A DNA stretch of 25,810 nt, taken from Verrucomicrobiia bacterium. Its GTDB lineage: Bacteria; Verrucomicrobiota; Verrucomicrobiia; JABWAM01. Positions 7,839 to 16,558 of this stretch are shown here, one piece after another (the first letter of the stretch is position 1; each line of letters begins with the position of its first letter). Location: contig JABWAM010000007.1 of assembly GCA_013360985.1 (NCBI GenBank), positions 1 through 25,810 of the forward strand, written 5' to 3'. The notes under the pieces are model-generated. The model made no database searches. It saw only the letters and a program-made list of their open reading frames with translations, and was not told the origin of the DNA. A program made the position numbers and the translations under genes.

Positions 7839-8774
7839 ATGCGAAGCGTCTTTAATGAAGAACTGCTGAAGCTTGCGCACGATGACCCGCGGATTTTCAT
7901 GATCCTGGCCGACATCGGTTATGGCGAGATCGAGCCGTTTGCGCGGGCGTTTCCCGACCGGTATTTCAACTGCGGCGTGGCCGAACAGAACATGACCGGC
8001 GTGGCCTGCGGCGTCGCCATGGAAGGCAACATCGCCGTCACGTACTCGATCGCCAATTTCCCGACGTTGCGGTGCCTCGAACAAATCCGCAACGACGTGT
8101 GTTATCACGATGCCAACGTCAAGATCGTGATCATCGGCGGCGGGATGGCCTACGGACCGCTGGGCATCTCCCATCATTCCACCGAAGACCTGGCGATCAT
8201 GCGGGCGCTGCCCAACCTCGTAGTCGTCGCCCCGTGCGACTTCGCGGAGGCCCGCGCCGCCACGCGCGCGATGATCGCCCACAACGGGCCGGTGTACTAC
8301 CGGTGCGGCTACAAGAAAGAACCGCCGATCCACCGCACGCCAATCAACTTTCAATTCGGCCAGGCCCTCACGGTGCAGGACGGCGCGGATGCCACGGTCA
8401 TCTTTACCGGCACGATCGGCTACAACTGCTTGTGCGCCGTGGAGACGTTGGCGCGCGAGGGCATTCATTGCCGGCTGATCAGCATGCACACGGTGAAACC
8501 GATTGATCGCGCGGCCATCGTCAACGCTGCGCGCGACACCGGCGCCATCGTGACCGTTGAAGAACACAACCGCTTGGGCGGCCTCGGCGGCGCGGTCGCC
8601 GAGGTGTTGATGGACGAAGGTTGTTTGGATGTGAAGTGCCGGCGGCTCGCGCTGCCAGACGTGAACGTGTCGTTGGTCGGCAGCCAGGACTGGCTCCGCG
8701 CCCAGTACGGCCTCGCGGCCCCCCAGATTGCCGCCAGCGTCCGCGAACTGTTGCAGCCGGCCAAATCCCGATGA
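7839..8774 (+). CDS. Transketolase, C-terminal subunit
   Basis: The 311-residue protein is the pyrimidine-binding and C-terminal half of transketolase, the partner of the gene upstream. The family's catalytic glutamate motif is seen as FNCGVAEQNM (43-52), with Glu49 expected to activate the thiazolium cofactor. Further conserved pieces are ADIGYGEIEPF (24-34), GPLGISHHSTED and the C-terminal-domain sequence TVEEHNRLGGLGGAVAEVL. The 114-base gap from the N-terminal subunit holds the REP-like doublet. There is no obvious ribosome-binding site before the ATG at 7839, but the reading frame is complete and collinear with its family from the first residues. Its stop codon overlaps the start of the next gene by four bases (ATGA), which suggests coupled translation with the UroD-like gene and hence a shared pathway. 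Confidence 0.95.
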   Translation: MRSVFNEELLKLAHDDPRIFMILADIGYGEIEPFARAFPDRYFNCGVAEQNMTGVACGVAMEGNIAVTYSIANFPTLRCLEQIRNDVCYHDANVKIVIIGGGMAYGPLGISHHSTEDLAIMRALPNLVVVAPCDFAEARAATRAMIAHNGPVYYRCGYKKEPPIHRTPINFQFGQALTVQDGADATVIFTGTIGYNCLCAVETLAREGIHCRLISMHTVKPIDRAAIVNAARDTGAIVTVEEHNRLGGLGGAVAEVLMDEGCLDVKCRRLALPDVNVSLVGSQDWLRAQYGLAAPQIAASVRELLQPAKSR

Positions 8775-9805
8775 ACTCACGCGAACGCGTCTTTGCGACC
8801 CTGAACCACCAACCGGCCGACCGCGTGCCTATCGCGGAAATGTGGATCGACCAGAAGGTCGTCCGCGCCATCGTGCCCGGTGCGCGCGACTCCAACGATC
8901 TGGTCGAACACCTGGGCCTGGACATGGTCACCGTCGCCACCATGATGTACGACGACGACGAGGTGGAATGGGTGGACCGCGCGCAGGGTCTGTTCCGCGA
9001 CAAATGGGGCGCGCTCCAGCACCTCACGCACGAGGCCATCCCCGTGCCCGTGCCCCCGGCGCGCATCGAGACGCCAGCAGACCTCGCCCGCTACCGGCCG
9101 CCCGACCCGACCCAATCCCCGGTCCTCGAAAAGGTGCGGCGGTTGAAGGCCCGTTTTCCCGACAAGGCCGTGGCCGTCGTGGGCGAATCGGGCTGGGCGC
9201 CGGCGGTGTTCCTGCGCGGTGGCATCGAGCACCTGTTCCTCGACCTGGCCGAGCGACCGCAATTTGCCAACGACCTGATGGGTATCGGCGCGGCTTACTA
9301 TGCCGAGTTGTTCCGCCGCGCCATCGCGGTGGGCGCGGAGGTGATTTTTCTCGGCGACGACTACTCCGACAATCGCGGCCCGATGATGTCGCCGCAGATG
9401 TTCGAGGAACTGATCCTCCCGCACGATGCGGCGGTTGTGGCCGCGATTAAAAAGGCCGGCGCCTACTGCATCAAGCACACCGATGGCGACATCCGCAAGA
9501 TCATGGATCAACTGGTCGGCACGGGTCTGGACGCGCTCGGGCCGTTGCAGGACGTGCCCGGAATGGAACTCGACAAGATTCTTCAACGCTACCCCGGCCG
9601 CATCACAGTGATGGGCAACCTGTCGGTGGACCTGCTGGCGCGGGGCACGGTCGCGGAGGTGGTCGCGGCCACCCAGCGGCTCCTGCGCGAGGTTTCCGCC
9701 AAAGGCCCGCACATCCTGTCCTCCGGCAACACCATCGCCTCCTGCGTGCGACCGGAAAATTATCTGGCGATGGTGACGGTCGCCAAGAAGTGGCGCCTCC
9801 CATGA
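8771..9805 (+). CDS. UroD / cobamide-methyltransferase-like protein
   Basis: The 344-residue protein belongs to the uroporphyrinogen decarboxylase (URO-D) superfamily. The N-terminus RERVFATLNHQPADRVP (4-20) is typical of the non-HemE members. The barrel carries GESGWAP (138-144), CIKHTDGDI (233-241) and GNLSVDLLARGT (282-293). It lacks the RQAGRY motif of true uroporphyrinogen decarboxylase, so haem synthesis is unlikely. Related enzymes include corrinoid:CoM methyltransferases that bind zinc through a His-x-Cys pair and a distant Cys; here His236 is at a comparable place but is followed by Thr-Asp, while Cys233 and Cys325 are nearby candidates. Methyl transfer or a decarboxylation/C-C lyase reaction are both possible, and I cannot choose. 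Position inside the operon, four bases overlapping the transketolase gene, links it to the same substrate pathway. Confidence 0.85.
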   Translation: MNSRERVFATLNHQPADRVPIAEMWIDQKVVRAIVPGARDSNDLVEHLGLDMVTVATMMYDDDEVEWVDRAQGLFRDKWGALQHLTHEAIPVPVPPARIETPADLARYRPPDPTQSPVLEKVRRLKARFPDKAVAVVGESGWAPAVFLRGGIEHLFLDLAERPQFANDLMGIGAAYYAELFRRAIAVGAEVIFLGDDYSDNRGPMMSPQMFEELILPHDAAVVAAIKKAGAYCIKHTDGDIRKIMDQLVGTGLDALGPLQDVPGMELDKILQRYPGRITVMGNLSVDLLARGTVAEVVAATQRLLREVSAKGPHILSSGNTIASCVRPENYLAMVTVAKKWRLP

Positions 9806-9906
9806 GGCACGACGGCAAGACGGCGGCAATTTCCGGCGCGCGGCGATGGAACGGTTCGCGCGGGGAGGCGCGTTCGCGGCCGACACGCCGCGTGAGGGCT
9901 TGAATC

Positions 9907-11286
9907 ATGAAGAAAACCGGATGGACGGAAGCGGAAAAGAAGCGGCTACGGCGCGACGCGCTGCGGCATGTGATCCCGCACTTTGCCAGCAACGCGGAGT
10001 TGGCGAAAGGAGCGAAGATTTTCGTGCGCGGCGAGGGATGTTTCCTCTACGACATGGACGGCAAACGTTATCTCGACACGTTCGCGTCGCTGTTGACGAC
10101 GATTTGCGGGCATCATCGCCCCGAAGTGAAGGCGGCGATCGAGGAGCAACTGGATCAGTTGGAATTTTTTCCGAACTATGTGGACGCCTTCACCGTTCCG
10201 CTCGTGAAGCTCGCGAAGAAACTGGCCGAGATCATGCCGGGCGATCTGGAGGTCAGCTTCTTCGTCAACAGCGGCTCCGAGGCCAACGAGACCGCCATGA
10301 AAATGGCCCGGCAATACCACGTCGAGCGCGGCCAGCGCCAGCGGTTCAAGTTCATCGCGCGACAGGATTCCTACCATGCCACCACGCTCGGCGGAGGATC
10401 GGTGACGGGGTTGACCTGGTTTCGGGAGCATTTCGAGCCGTTGTTGCCGGGATGCGTGTTCGCCAAGGCGGCGCGCGATTGCGATCGCCCGGCCAGCGTG
10501 GACTCGAAAACCTACGGGCAATGCTGCCTCAATGAGTTGGAGAAGCTGATCGTCTTCGAAAAGCCGGAGACGATCGCGGCGATGATCATGGACCCGATCC
10601 CCGGCTCGAATACCGGGTATCCGCTCCCGCCGGAGGGGTATCTCCAGGGCGTGCGGGCATTGGCCGACAAGTATGGCTTCCTGTTGATCTTCGACGAAGT
10701 GCAGACCGGGTTCGGCAAGACGGGCAAATGGTTCGCCTGCGAGCACTGGAACGTCGTCCCCGACATCATGACCATCGGCAAAGGGTTCACGGGCGGCTAC
10801 ATCCCGCTCGGCGCGACGATCACCACGCCGAAAGTGGCCGACGTTTTCCGCAAGAGGCCGGGGCACGAACTCCGCAGCGGCAGCACCTATGGCGGCCATA
10901 CGGTCGCCTGCGCCGCGACGCTGGCCAACCTCGCGTTTATCGAGAGGCATCGCCTCGTGGAGCGCGCTGCCCGTCTGGGCGAAACGCTGAAGCCGAGGCT
11001 GGAGAAACTGCGTCGCTATCCGATCGTCGGGCTCGTGCGCGGGATCGGGCTGTTGTGGTCGGTGGAGTTGACGGCGGATCGGCGGACGCGCGCGCCGCTC
11101 GACAAAAGGCTGGCCGTGGGTCGTTGGATTCGCGAATGGTGCTACCAGCGCGGCATGATCCTGCGCAACAACGGCGACATCCTGGTTCTCGCTCCGGCGC
11201 TCGTCATCTCCGACGAAGAGATCGATTTCATGCTCGACCTGATCGAGCGGGCGATCGTGGCGGCGCGCCGGCATTTCACGTTGTAG
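9907..11286 (+). CDS. Class III PLP-dependent aminotransferase
   Basis: This 459-residue protein is a fold-type I, class III (omega-amino acid / ornithine-type) transaminase. Motifs in order: NSGSEANETAMK (121-132) for phosphate binding, DSYHATT (154-160), IFDEVQTGFGKTG (261-273) with Asp263 expected to contact the pyridine nitrogen, and TIGKGFTGGY (289-298) with Lys292 the likely Schiff-base lysine. STYGGHTVACAA supplies the second phosphate-binding part. Such enzymes move an amino group from or to a terminal amine, but the exact substrate is not readable. A good Shine-Dalgarno sequence, GAGGG at 9894-9898, stands 8 bases before the ATG, which supports the start. The 101-base gap after the UroD-like gene has no convincing gene; the next gene follows after 7 bases. 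Confidence 0.95.
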   Translation: MKKTGWTEAEKKRLRRDALRHVIPHFASNAELAKGAKIFVRGEGCFLYDMDGKRYLDTFASLLTTICGHHRPEVKAAIEEQLDQLEFFPNYVDAFTVPLVKLAKKLAEIMPGDLEVSFFVNSGSEANETAMKMARQYHVERGQRQRFKFIARQDSYHATTLGGGSVTGLTWFREHFEPLLPGCVFAKAARDCDRPASVDSKTYGQCCLNELEKLIVFEKPETIAAMIMDPIPGSNTGYPLPPEGYLQGVRALADKYGFLLIFDEVQTGFGKTGKWFACEHWNVVPDIMTIGKGFTGGYIPLGATITTPKVADVFRKRPGHELRSGSTYGGHTVACAATLANLAFIERHRLVERAARLGETLKPRLEKLRRYPIVGLVRGIGLLWSVELTADRRTRAPLDKRLAVGRWIREWCYQRGMILRNNGDILVLAPALVISDEEIDFMLDLIERAIVAARRHFTL

Positions 11287-11293
11287 AAACCGC

Positions 11294-12367
11294 ATGGCCC
11301 GCTCCGTCCCATACCGGGATCACGTCGGCCTCTGGCGCGACGAACTGCGCGCGTGGATACCCGGCGAAATCTTCGACGCGCATGCGCACCTCGGCCCGCC
11401 GGACGCCATGGGACCAATCGCGGCGGCCCGGCGCCAAGAACCGTTGAGCACCTTCACGGCGCTCACGGTGGAGGAACTCTTCGCGTGGTATCGCCGCGTG
11501 TACCGCGGGAAAACGGTCGCCGGCCTTATCGCGTTCGGTTTCCCGCTGCGGGAGGTGCGCTACGATCTTGCCAACGAATACGTCGCTTCCCTCGCGCGAC
11601 GCGATTCGCGCGTGCGCGGCTTTCTCCTTGCCAATCCGCGCGACACCTCCGCAAGCATCACCGAGTATTTCGCGCATAAGAAGCGCGGCGCGCGATTCAG
11701 CGGCGTAAAACCGTACTACGACCTGCTCGGCAAGGAGATTCCGCAGAGCGTCTATCACACGCAGATGTCGGAGTTCGTGCCCGATGAGCTGCTCGAATTC
11801 ATGGACAGCGAGCGGTTGGTGCTTATGCTGCATACGTCGGGCATCGGCATGGGCGATCCCGAATGTCAGAAGTTTATTCGCTCGGCGCTTGCCCGGTATC
11901 CGCGCGTCAAAATCGTCCTCGCCCATATGGGACGGTATCTCTTGAAGGATCAGTATTTCGCGTTCTTCGATTCCGGCCTGCTCGATCACCCCAACCTTTT
12001 CCTGGAGATCTCCTCCGCCAGTCAGCCCGATGTGTACAAGAAAACGCTCACACGCCGAGATTTGTGGAAACGGCTGTTGTTTGGCTCGGACCTGCCGTTC
12101 GGCCTGATCACGGGAGAGGAATACTGGTCAAAGGAGACCGGCCCAATTTTCATCACGCGCGAGAAGTATTCGTGGACCGACGAAAAGATTTACGAGCGAT
12201 TTCGAACGCGCCGTCGGCGGGTCACCTACAACACCTATCACGCGCTCCACGCGTTGAAGATTGCCGTGGACGCGCTCGCGTGCGGCGACGCGGAAAAGCG
12301 GCAACTCAAGGAGGACATTTTCCTGAACAACGCCCGCGCGCGATTGTTTGCCGGCGCGGCGAGGTGA
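11294..12367 (+). CDS. Metal-dependent amidohydrolase (Amidohydro_2 type)
   Basis: The 357-residue protein is a TIM-barrel amidohydrolase of the Amidohydro_2 group, which contains decarboxylases (ACMSD-like) and lactone or amide hydrolases. Metal and catalytic residues are in the expected order: His30 and His32 in DAHAHLG, His180 in LVLMLHTSG, His211 in VKIVLAHMGRY, and Asp266 in LLFGSDLPFG. No signal peptide is present, so it is cytoplasmic. It follows the aminotransferase by 7 bases and ends the cluster; the next gene is convergent with 23 bases between stops. The combination of an aminotransferase and this hydrolase suggests processing of an amino-containing or cyclic acid, but whether it hydrolyses or decarboxylates cannot be decided. 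No clear ribosome-binding site is seen, which fits with translation being linked to the preceding gene. Confidence 0.9.
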   Translation: MARSVPYRDHVGLWRDELRAWIPGEIFDAHAHLGPPDAMGPIAAARRQEPLSTFTALTVEELFAWYRRVYRGKTVAGLIAFGFPLREVRYDLANEYVASLARRDSRVRGFLLANPRDTSASITEYFAHKKRGARFSGVKPYYDLLGKEIPQSVYHTQMSEFVPDELLEFMDSERLVLMLHTSGIGMGDPECQKFIRSALARYPRVKIVLAHMGRYLLKDQYFAFFDSGLLDHPNLFLEISSASQPDVYKKTLTRRDLWKRLLFGSDLPFGLITGEEYWSKETGPIFITREKYSWTDEKIYERFRTRRRRVTYNTYHALHALKIAVDALACGDAEKRQLKEDIFLNNARARLFAGAAR

Positions 12368-12390
12368 TCCATCCGCTCTGGAGGCGTCGA

Positions 12391-13083
12391 TCACTCCGCG
12401 CGTTTGAACTTTTGGCGTTCGCGGAGGTGGCCGCGAACGTCGAGAACGACTTTGAGAACGACAAGAAGGACAAGAACGAGGGAGGAAGTTTTCAACGCGG
12501 CGACGAGGAAGGCGCCGAGCAGGATGGTGAGATGCATCACGACGACGCGCCCGTACGGTTGCTGCATGAGGACACTCGGGCTCGCCTGACGGTACTCGCC
12601 TTCGCGGAGATAGTTCAGGACAAACGAGAGGGCGTGGCTGAGGAAGAGGCCGACGATGGCCCAATCCAGGCGTTCATGCCGCACGATTTCCAGGATGGCG
12701 TTTCCGTCGGGAAACGGGGCGCCTTGGCGGAACGCGCCGCCGAAGAAGCCCATGATGAAGATCCCGTGAATGAAGGTGAACATCCCGTAGTGGAAGCAGA
12801 AGAACGGGACGAGGAAGATCTTGAGGAGATGCCCCTGTCCGGCGCAGAGCATCTTGAGCGCGTTGAAGATCCCGAGGATCACGTTCTCGATCCAGAAGAG
12901 GAGCAGGATGGGAAAGGTCTTCCAGCCGAGGAAGAGCGCTCCGTAGATGGGGACCAGATTTGCCGCGACGAGGGCGAGGACCGAAGGACGAAGGAGGCCG
13001 GGGTCGGAGGAGGTCTCGCGGGCCCGTTCCGCATCTTGGCGGAGATCCTTGTCCGGGATCGAGGGATGCGGAACCGGTTCCAT
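12391..13083 (-). CDS. DUF6498-type integral membrane protein
   Basis: A polytopic membrane protein of 230 residues. About 33 hydrophilic residues precede the first hydrophobic segment (VLALVAANLVPIYGALFLGW). The motif LLLFWIENVILGIFN and the second, histidine-containing one FCFHYGMFTFIHGIF are the ones I associate with DUF6498, whose biochemical function is unknown. Two further C-terminal segments (WAIVGLFLSHALSFVLNY, VVVMHLTILLGAFLVAAL) and a last one (LVLVLLVVLKVVL) bring the total to about six helices, and a basic tail (RERQKFKRAE) ends it. The ATG at 13083 is chosen because a promoter-like pair sits at 13097-13125; the frame is open further upstream, to 13341, but that part overlaps the divergent neighbour and has no membrane character. 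Nothing nearby explains its role. Confidence 0.8.
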   Translation of the reverse strand: MEPVPHPSIPDKDLRQDAERARETSSDPGLLRPSVLALVAANLVPIYGALFLGWKTFPILLLFWIENVILGIFNALKMLCAGQGHLLKIFLVPFFCFHYGMFTFIHGIFIMGFFGGAFRQGAPFPDGNAILEIVRHERLDWAIVGLFLSHALSFVLNYLREGEYRQASPSVLMQQPYGRVVVMHLTILLGAFLVAALKTSSLVLVLLVVLKVVLDVRGHLRERQKFKRAE

Positions 13084-13096
13084 GACGCCGCGGGGC

Positions 13097-13125
13097 AGCC
13101 TAGCCTGAATCTTTCCCGCTCCCAA
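13097..13125 (-). promoter_or_regulatory. Candidate promoter of the DUF6498 gene
   Basis: Minus strand: TTGGGA (13125-13120, four of six) and TAGGCT (13102-13097, three of six) with a 17-base spacer. The -10 box ends 13 bases before the ATG at 13083. The match is modest. In the opposite direction a lone TATGCT at 13230-13235 could serve the divergent membrane gene, but no -35 box was found. Confidence 0.35.
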
Positions 13126-13264
13126 GATGAAATCTCCGCTCGAAAGACCGGAAATCTCGCGCCCTCTTCTCGAAATTCCTCCGTTCGATTGCGAGGGAAG
13201 CGCGATTTTCTCGACAACCGATCCGTGAATATGCTCTTTGGCGGCGTCGCGGAAGCGAACTCGA

Positions 13265-14806
13265 ATGGATGCTTGTCCCCTCGCCGACGTTGGAAAGAGC
13301 GCTCCCGTCCAGGGTCTGCAGAGGGCGCTGCGCTGGTTCAACTCCTCGCGGGCGGTTCCCTGGTTGGCGTTTCCCGCGATCCTCTGGGTCGCCTGGCGGT
13401 TTCTCGCCCATCACGTGTTCTGGCGGGATGAAGCCCATGCGTTGCTGATCGTCCAGAACTGTCCCGACCTGGGAGATTTTCTCCGCGCGATGGCGTACGA
13501 GGGCACGCCCTTTCTTTGGCATCTCGGGCTTTGGCTGATTGCGAAACTGATCCCGCTCACGCCCGAACGCCTGCAACTCCTGCATTTCGTCGCCGTGACG
13601 CTCTTCGTCGGTTTGGCGCTCGGGTTGCCGCGCGTCTCAAACGCCGTGCGACTGATGATGGTATTCCAGATGCCCATGGTGGAATACTTCACTTTCAGCC
13701 GCCAGTACCTCTGGGTGATCGTGGGGCTTTACGCCTTTGCCCACGTCTATCTTCGCGCCCGCCGGAGCGCGTGGCTTTTCGTGATCCTGTTTGTGATCAG
13801 CCAGGTGTCCGCGCATGGAGGCCTCCTCGCGCTGGGGTTGCTCGCCTTTCTGATCGGGGAAGACTGGTTCGCGGGAGCGCGCAGGGTTCGCCTCGTGTGG
13901 CTGCTGCCGCTGGCGGGCGCCGCGCTCTGCGCGTGGCAGATGCGCATGCCGCCGGATATCATTGAAGGTCACCGCGTCTGGCGTCCGTTTTTCACGGAGC
14001 GAACGGCTTCGTTCGTTGGGATGTTCGCGCGGGACGTGATCCTCAAGGACGCCGCGGGCGGCGCCTTTTTTGCCGCGTTCGTGCTCCTGGCTTTTTATGC
14101 CGCAATGAAACGAGAGGCGCGCCGCGCCGTATTGGCCGCGTTCGTTGTCGTCGGATGGATCGCGGGTTTCTTCCTGGTCGGCGCGGTCAAATACTCCTGT
14201 CCGCGGCATCATTGGCTGCTCTCTTACGCGATTTTTATTTTCGCGGTGATCCTCTTCGACGGCGCGGGACGCGGCCCATGGACGCGTTGGGCGCAAGCCT
14301 TCGCGCTGGGCGCGTTGATCTTTGGCGGCAACCGTTTTCTCAAGGATTATCGCTTTCAGGCGGAGATGCCGGCTTCGCATTCGGCCCATGCGGCGGCGTG
14401 GCTTGATCGGCGGTTTCCTGGGCGGGATGCGCTGGTTGCCCAGGAAAACTTTATCGAGCCGATCATGGTGTATCGCCAGGCGCCCGGGCGGATCTTCGCG
14501 CTCGGGCGTCAACAATTCATTCGTTACGTGGTCTGGAATCATCCGAGCATTGATTTTTCCAAGGACGAAGACCTTCGGATGAGCCCGCGGCTTTCCGAAC
14601 TCGTGGACGACCTCCGGCGCGTGCCGCGGGACGTGATGGAGGCTCGGCCGGTGGTGATCTTCGGCGTGGACGGCCTCCGCAAGCCGCGCGACTCATCTAT
14701 TTCGCGAATTTCAGTCGGGGATGGTTCCCGCCTGCGGCTCGTTCAAGTGTTCAGCGGGGCGATCCTCGAGAATTATCTCGTCTATGAGGTCGAGTCGCGG
14801 CCCTGA
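13265..14806 (+). CDS. Polytopic membrane protein, GT-C glycosyltransferase-like
   Basis: The 513-residue protein has about ten hydrophobic segments between residues 30 and 370, then a soluble C-terminal domain. After the first membrane helix comes WRDEAHALLIVQNC (53-66) and then YEGTPFLWH (78-86). This resembles the acidic first-loop motif and (E)G-x-P-x-LW(H) pattern found in mannosyltransferase-like membrane proteins of the GT-C fold, which use polyprenyl-phosphate sugars at the outer face of the inner membrane. The acidic pair Asp55-Glu56 is the candidate catalytic/metal site. I cannot name the sugar or acceptor. The ATG at 13265 is preferred over a TTG at 13238 because GGAAG (13251-13255) stands 9 bases upstream. 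The next gene starts 13 bases after its stop and has similar architecture. Confidence 0.75.
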   Translation: MDACPLADVGKSAPVQGLQRALRWFNSSRAVPWLAFPAILWVAWRFLAHHVFWRDEAHALLIVQNCPDLGDFLRAMAYEGTPFLWHLGLWLIAKLIPLTPERLQLLHFVAVTLFVGLALGLPRVSNAVRLMMVFQMPMVEYFTFSRQYLWVIVGLYAFAHVYLRARRSAWLFVILFVISQVSAHGGLLALGLLAFLIGEDWFAGARRVRLVWLLPLAGAALCAWQMRMPPDIIEGHRVWRPFFTERTASFVGMFARDVILKDAAGGAFFAAFVLLAFYAAMKREARRAVLAAFVVVGWIAGFFLVGAVKYSCPRHHWLLSYAIFIFAVILFDGAGRGPWTRWAQAFALGALIFGGNRFLKDYRFQAEMPASHSAHAAAWLDRRFPGRDALVAQENFIEPIMVYRQAPGRIFALGRQQFIRYVVWNHPSIDFSKDEDLRMSPRLSELVDDLRRVPRDVMEARPVVIFGVDGLRKPRDSSISRISVGDGSRLRLVQVFSGAILENYLVYEVESRP

Positions 14807-14819
14807 TCTCAGAAGCCTC

Positions 14820-16526
14820 ATGCGCGCACGAGCGAAACTTTGGATCGGGCTTGGGGCGATTCTTGCGGCGGCGCTGGGGTTGCGGATGTGGGCGGGAGAC
14901 GGGGTGGTGTTCACCCGCGGCGACGCGCGCGCGGTGGAGGCGGCGACCTCCGCAAGCTGGAGGGATGCGGTGGTCCTTTCGGTGATGGACGGTCGCGGCG
15001 TGCTGACTCCGCTGATTCTTCGCGCATGCGCCAGAGCGTTGGGCGCCGCCGACGCCGCGCTGATGGCGCCGGGGATTCTCCTCGGGATCGCGGCGTGCGC
15101 GCTCCTCTACGCCTTCGAACGAGACGCGGGAAGAAGGGGAGACGCGCTCTTGACGGTCGGATTGGGCGCGTTTTCTTCGTGTTGGATCTCCGCCTCTCTC
15201 CGCGCGGGCCCGATCGCGTTTTATCCCGTTCTCGCGACGGGACTTCTCTTTACCGGGATGCGCGTGTTGCGCGGAGAATCCTCGTGGAAGTGGGCGCATT
15301 TCGCGTGCGCCCTGCTCCTGGCGGCGGGGGGTCCGACGGGATGGCTGTTGGCGCTGGTTTTGCCGGTCGCCGCGCGAATGACCTTTCCCCGGACCGAAGC
15401 GCGCGTCTGTCGGGAGTTGGAGCGTTCCACGGGCTGGGCGCTTCTCGCGGGCGCACCGATCCTGCTCCTGCGCGTTGCGGTCTTCGCCATGGTTGGACCA
15501 AGCTCGGAAGGCGGAGTTGCCGACGCAAGGTTGATCCGGGAAGGTTTCGGCGACGTGATCGGGAATCTCGCGCCGCTTGTCGTGGCCCTCGCGATCGTGG
15601 CGTGGCTGCATGGCGTTGTCCGGATTTATCGCCGCGGGCGTTTGTCGGGGATCACGTGGGAAACCCTCCTTCAGATCGCCCTGCCGCGCGATCGATTGCT
15701 GGCGGCGTGCTGGGCGGGTGTCTCTGTGGCGTTGGCCGCGGGAGGGTCCTGGATTTTTCAGGAATGGAAATTCGGGGATCCGGTGGGCGTTTCGCCCGCC
15801 CTTTTCTTGCTGCTGAGCGCCGCGATCGCTTGGGGTTGGAAGGCGGGCAAGGGATGGGAACAGCGGGCCGCGCGCCTTGCGCTCATGCTTGGCGCGGCGG
15901 GGACTGTGGGGATGAGCGTCGCGGGGATCCGGGAGCGGGTGGCCAGCGGCAACGCGAAGCTCGCCGTGACGGCGATCTCCGATCGGTTGCGGCCGGGCGA
16001 TGTCGTCGCGGTATTGAGTTGGACCGGCGCCTCGGAAATTCGGCGGCAGTTGCCTGAAGGAGTCCGATTGGTCGCCATGCCGTGGGGGGACGCCGGCGAT
16101 CCGCGGCAGTGGGCGGGCGTCGCCGAGGCGATGCGCCAGCCGATGGGCCTCGACCTTTTTTTGAAAGCGATCGTGCGCCAGGCGCGTCCGGAGGGGCGCG
16201 TCTGGGTGTTCGACGCGTGGAAGGGCACCCTGGGCGGATACCTGATCCAACGCGACGTGGAGTTTTTGGATGTGCGCGCCCAACCCTTTTATGGATCGGC
16301 GTGGCGTTATTTCGATGACGAGGAAAGCGCGCGCTTCGATCCCGCGGTCGTTTCCCGGGAAATGATGTATCTCGAGGCGTGGCGCGGAGTCGAACTGGAT
16401 CATCGGCTGAGGGCCTTGTGGCCCCGTCGGTCGGTCCGTCTCGCGGAGAACGATCCGGCGCGTTCCGCATACGAAGGCAGTCGCTTTGTCGTCACGGAGT
16501 TTGCCGTTCCCCGCGAAATCCAATAG
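14820..16526 (+). CDS. Large polytopic membrane protein of unknown function
   Basis: A 568-residue protein with an N-terminal membrane helix (LWIGLGAILAAALGLRMW) followed by a loop containing TRGDARAVEAA, which occupies the place of the WRDEAHA loop of the preceding gene. About nine to ten further hydrophobic segments extend to roughly residue 370, and a soluble C-terminal portion of some 190 residues follows (from AVTAISDRLRPGDVVAVLSW). The topology matches GT-C/ArnT-like glycosyltransferases, but the acidic motif is weak (a lone Asp), so the enzyme assignment is only suggestive. The ATG at 14820 is chosen because it directly precedes a basic residue run and membrane helix; an in-frame ATG at 14784 would overlap the previous gene. 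It probably acts with its neighbours in a glycan or glycolipid pathway. Confidence 0.65.
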   Translation: MRARAKLWIGLGAILAAALGLRMWAGDGVVFTRGDARAVEAATSASWRDAVVLSVMDGRGVLTPLILRACARALGAADAALMAPGILLGIAACALLYAFERDAGRRGDALLTVGLGAFSSCWISASLRAGPIAFYPVLATGLLFTGMRVLRGESSWKWAHFACALLLAAGGPTGWLLALVLPVAARMTFPRTEARVCRELERSTGWALLAGAPILLLRVAVFAMVGPSSEGGVADARLIREGFGDVIGNLAPLVVALAIVAWLHGVVRIYRRGRLSGITWETLLQIALPRDRLLAACWAGVSVALAAGGSWIFQEWKFGDPVGVSPALFLLLSAAIAWGWKAGKGWEQRAARLALMLGAAGTVGMSVAGIRERVASGNAKLAVTAISDRLRPGDVVAVLSWTGASEIRRQLPEGVRLVAMPWGDAGDPRQWAGVAEAMRQPMGLDLFLKAIVRQARPEGRVWVFDAWKGTLGGYLIQRDVEFLDVRAQPFYGSAWRYFDDEESARFDPAVVSREMMYLEAWRGVELDHRLRALWPRRSVRLAENDPARSAYEGSRFVVTEFAVPREIQ

Positions 16527-16558
16527 TCTTGGAGAGTTGTGAGACGTTTCTTCCTCGG

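Noticed and set aside
9802..9903. A 33-residue frame starting with ATGA overlap at the end of the UroD-like gene and ending four bases before the aminotransferase ATG
   Set aside because: Very basic, no resemblance to known peptides, and the position is adequately explained as an intergenic spacer holding the aminotransferase Shine-Dalgarno sequence. A coupling peptide cannot be ruled out.
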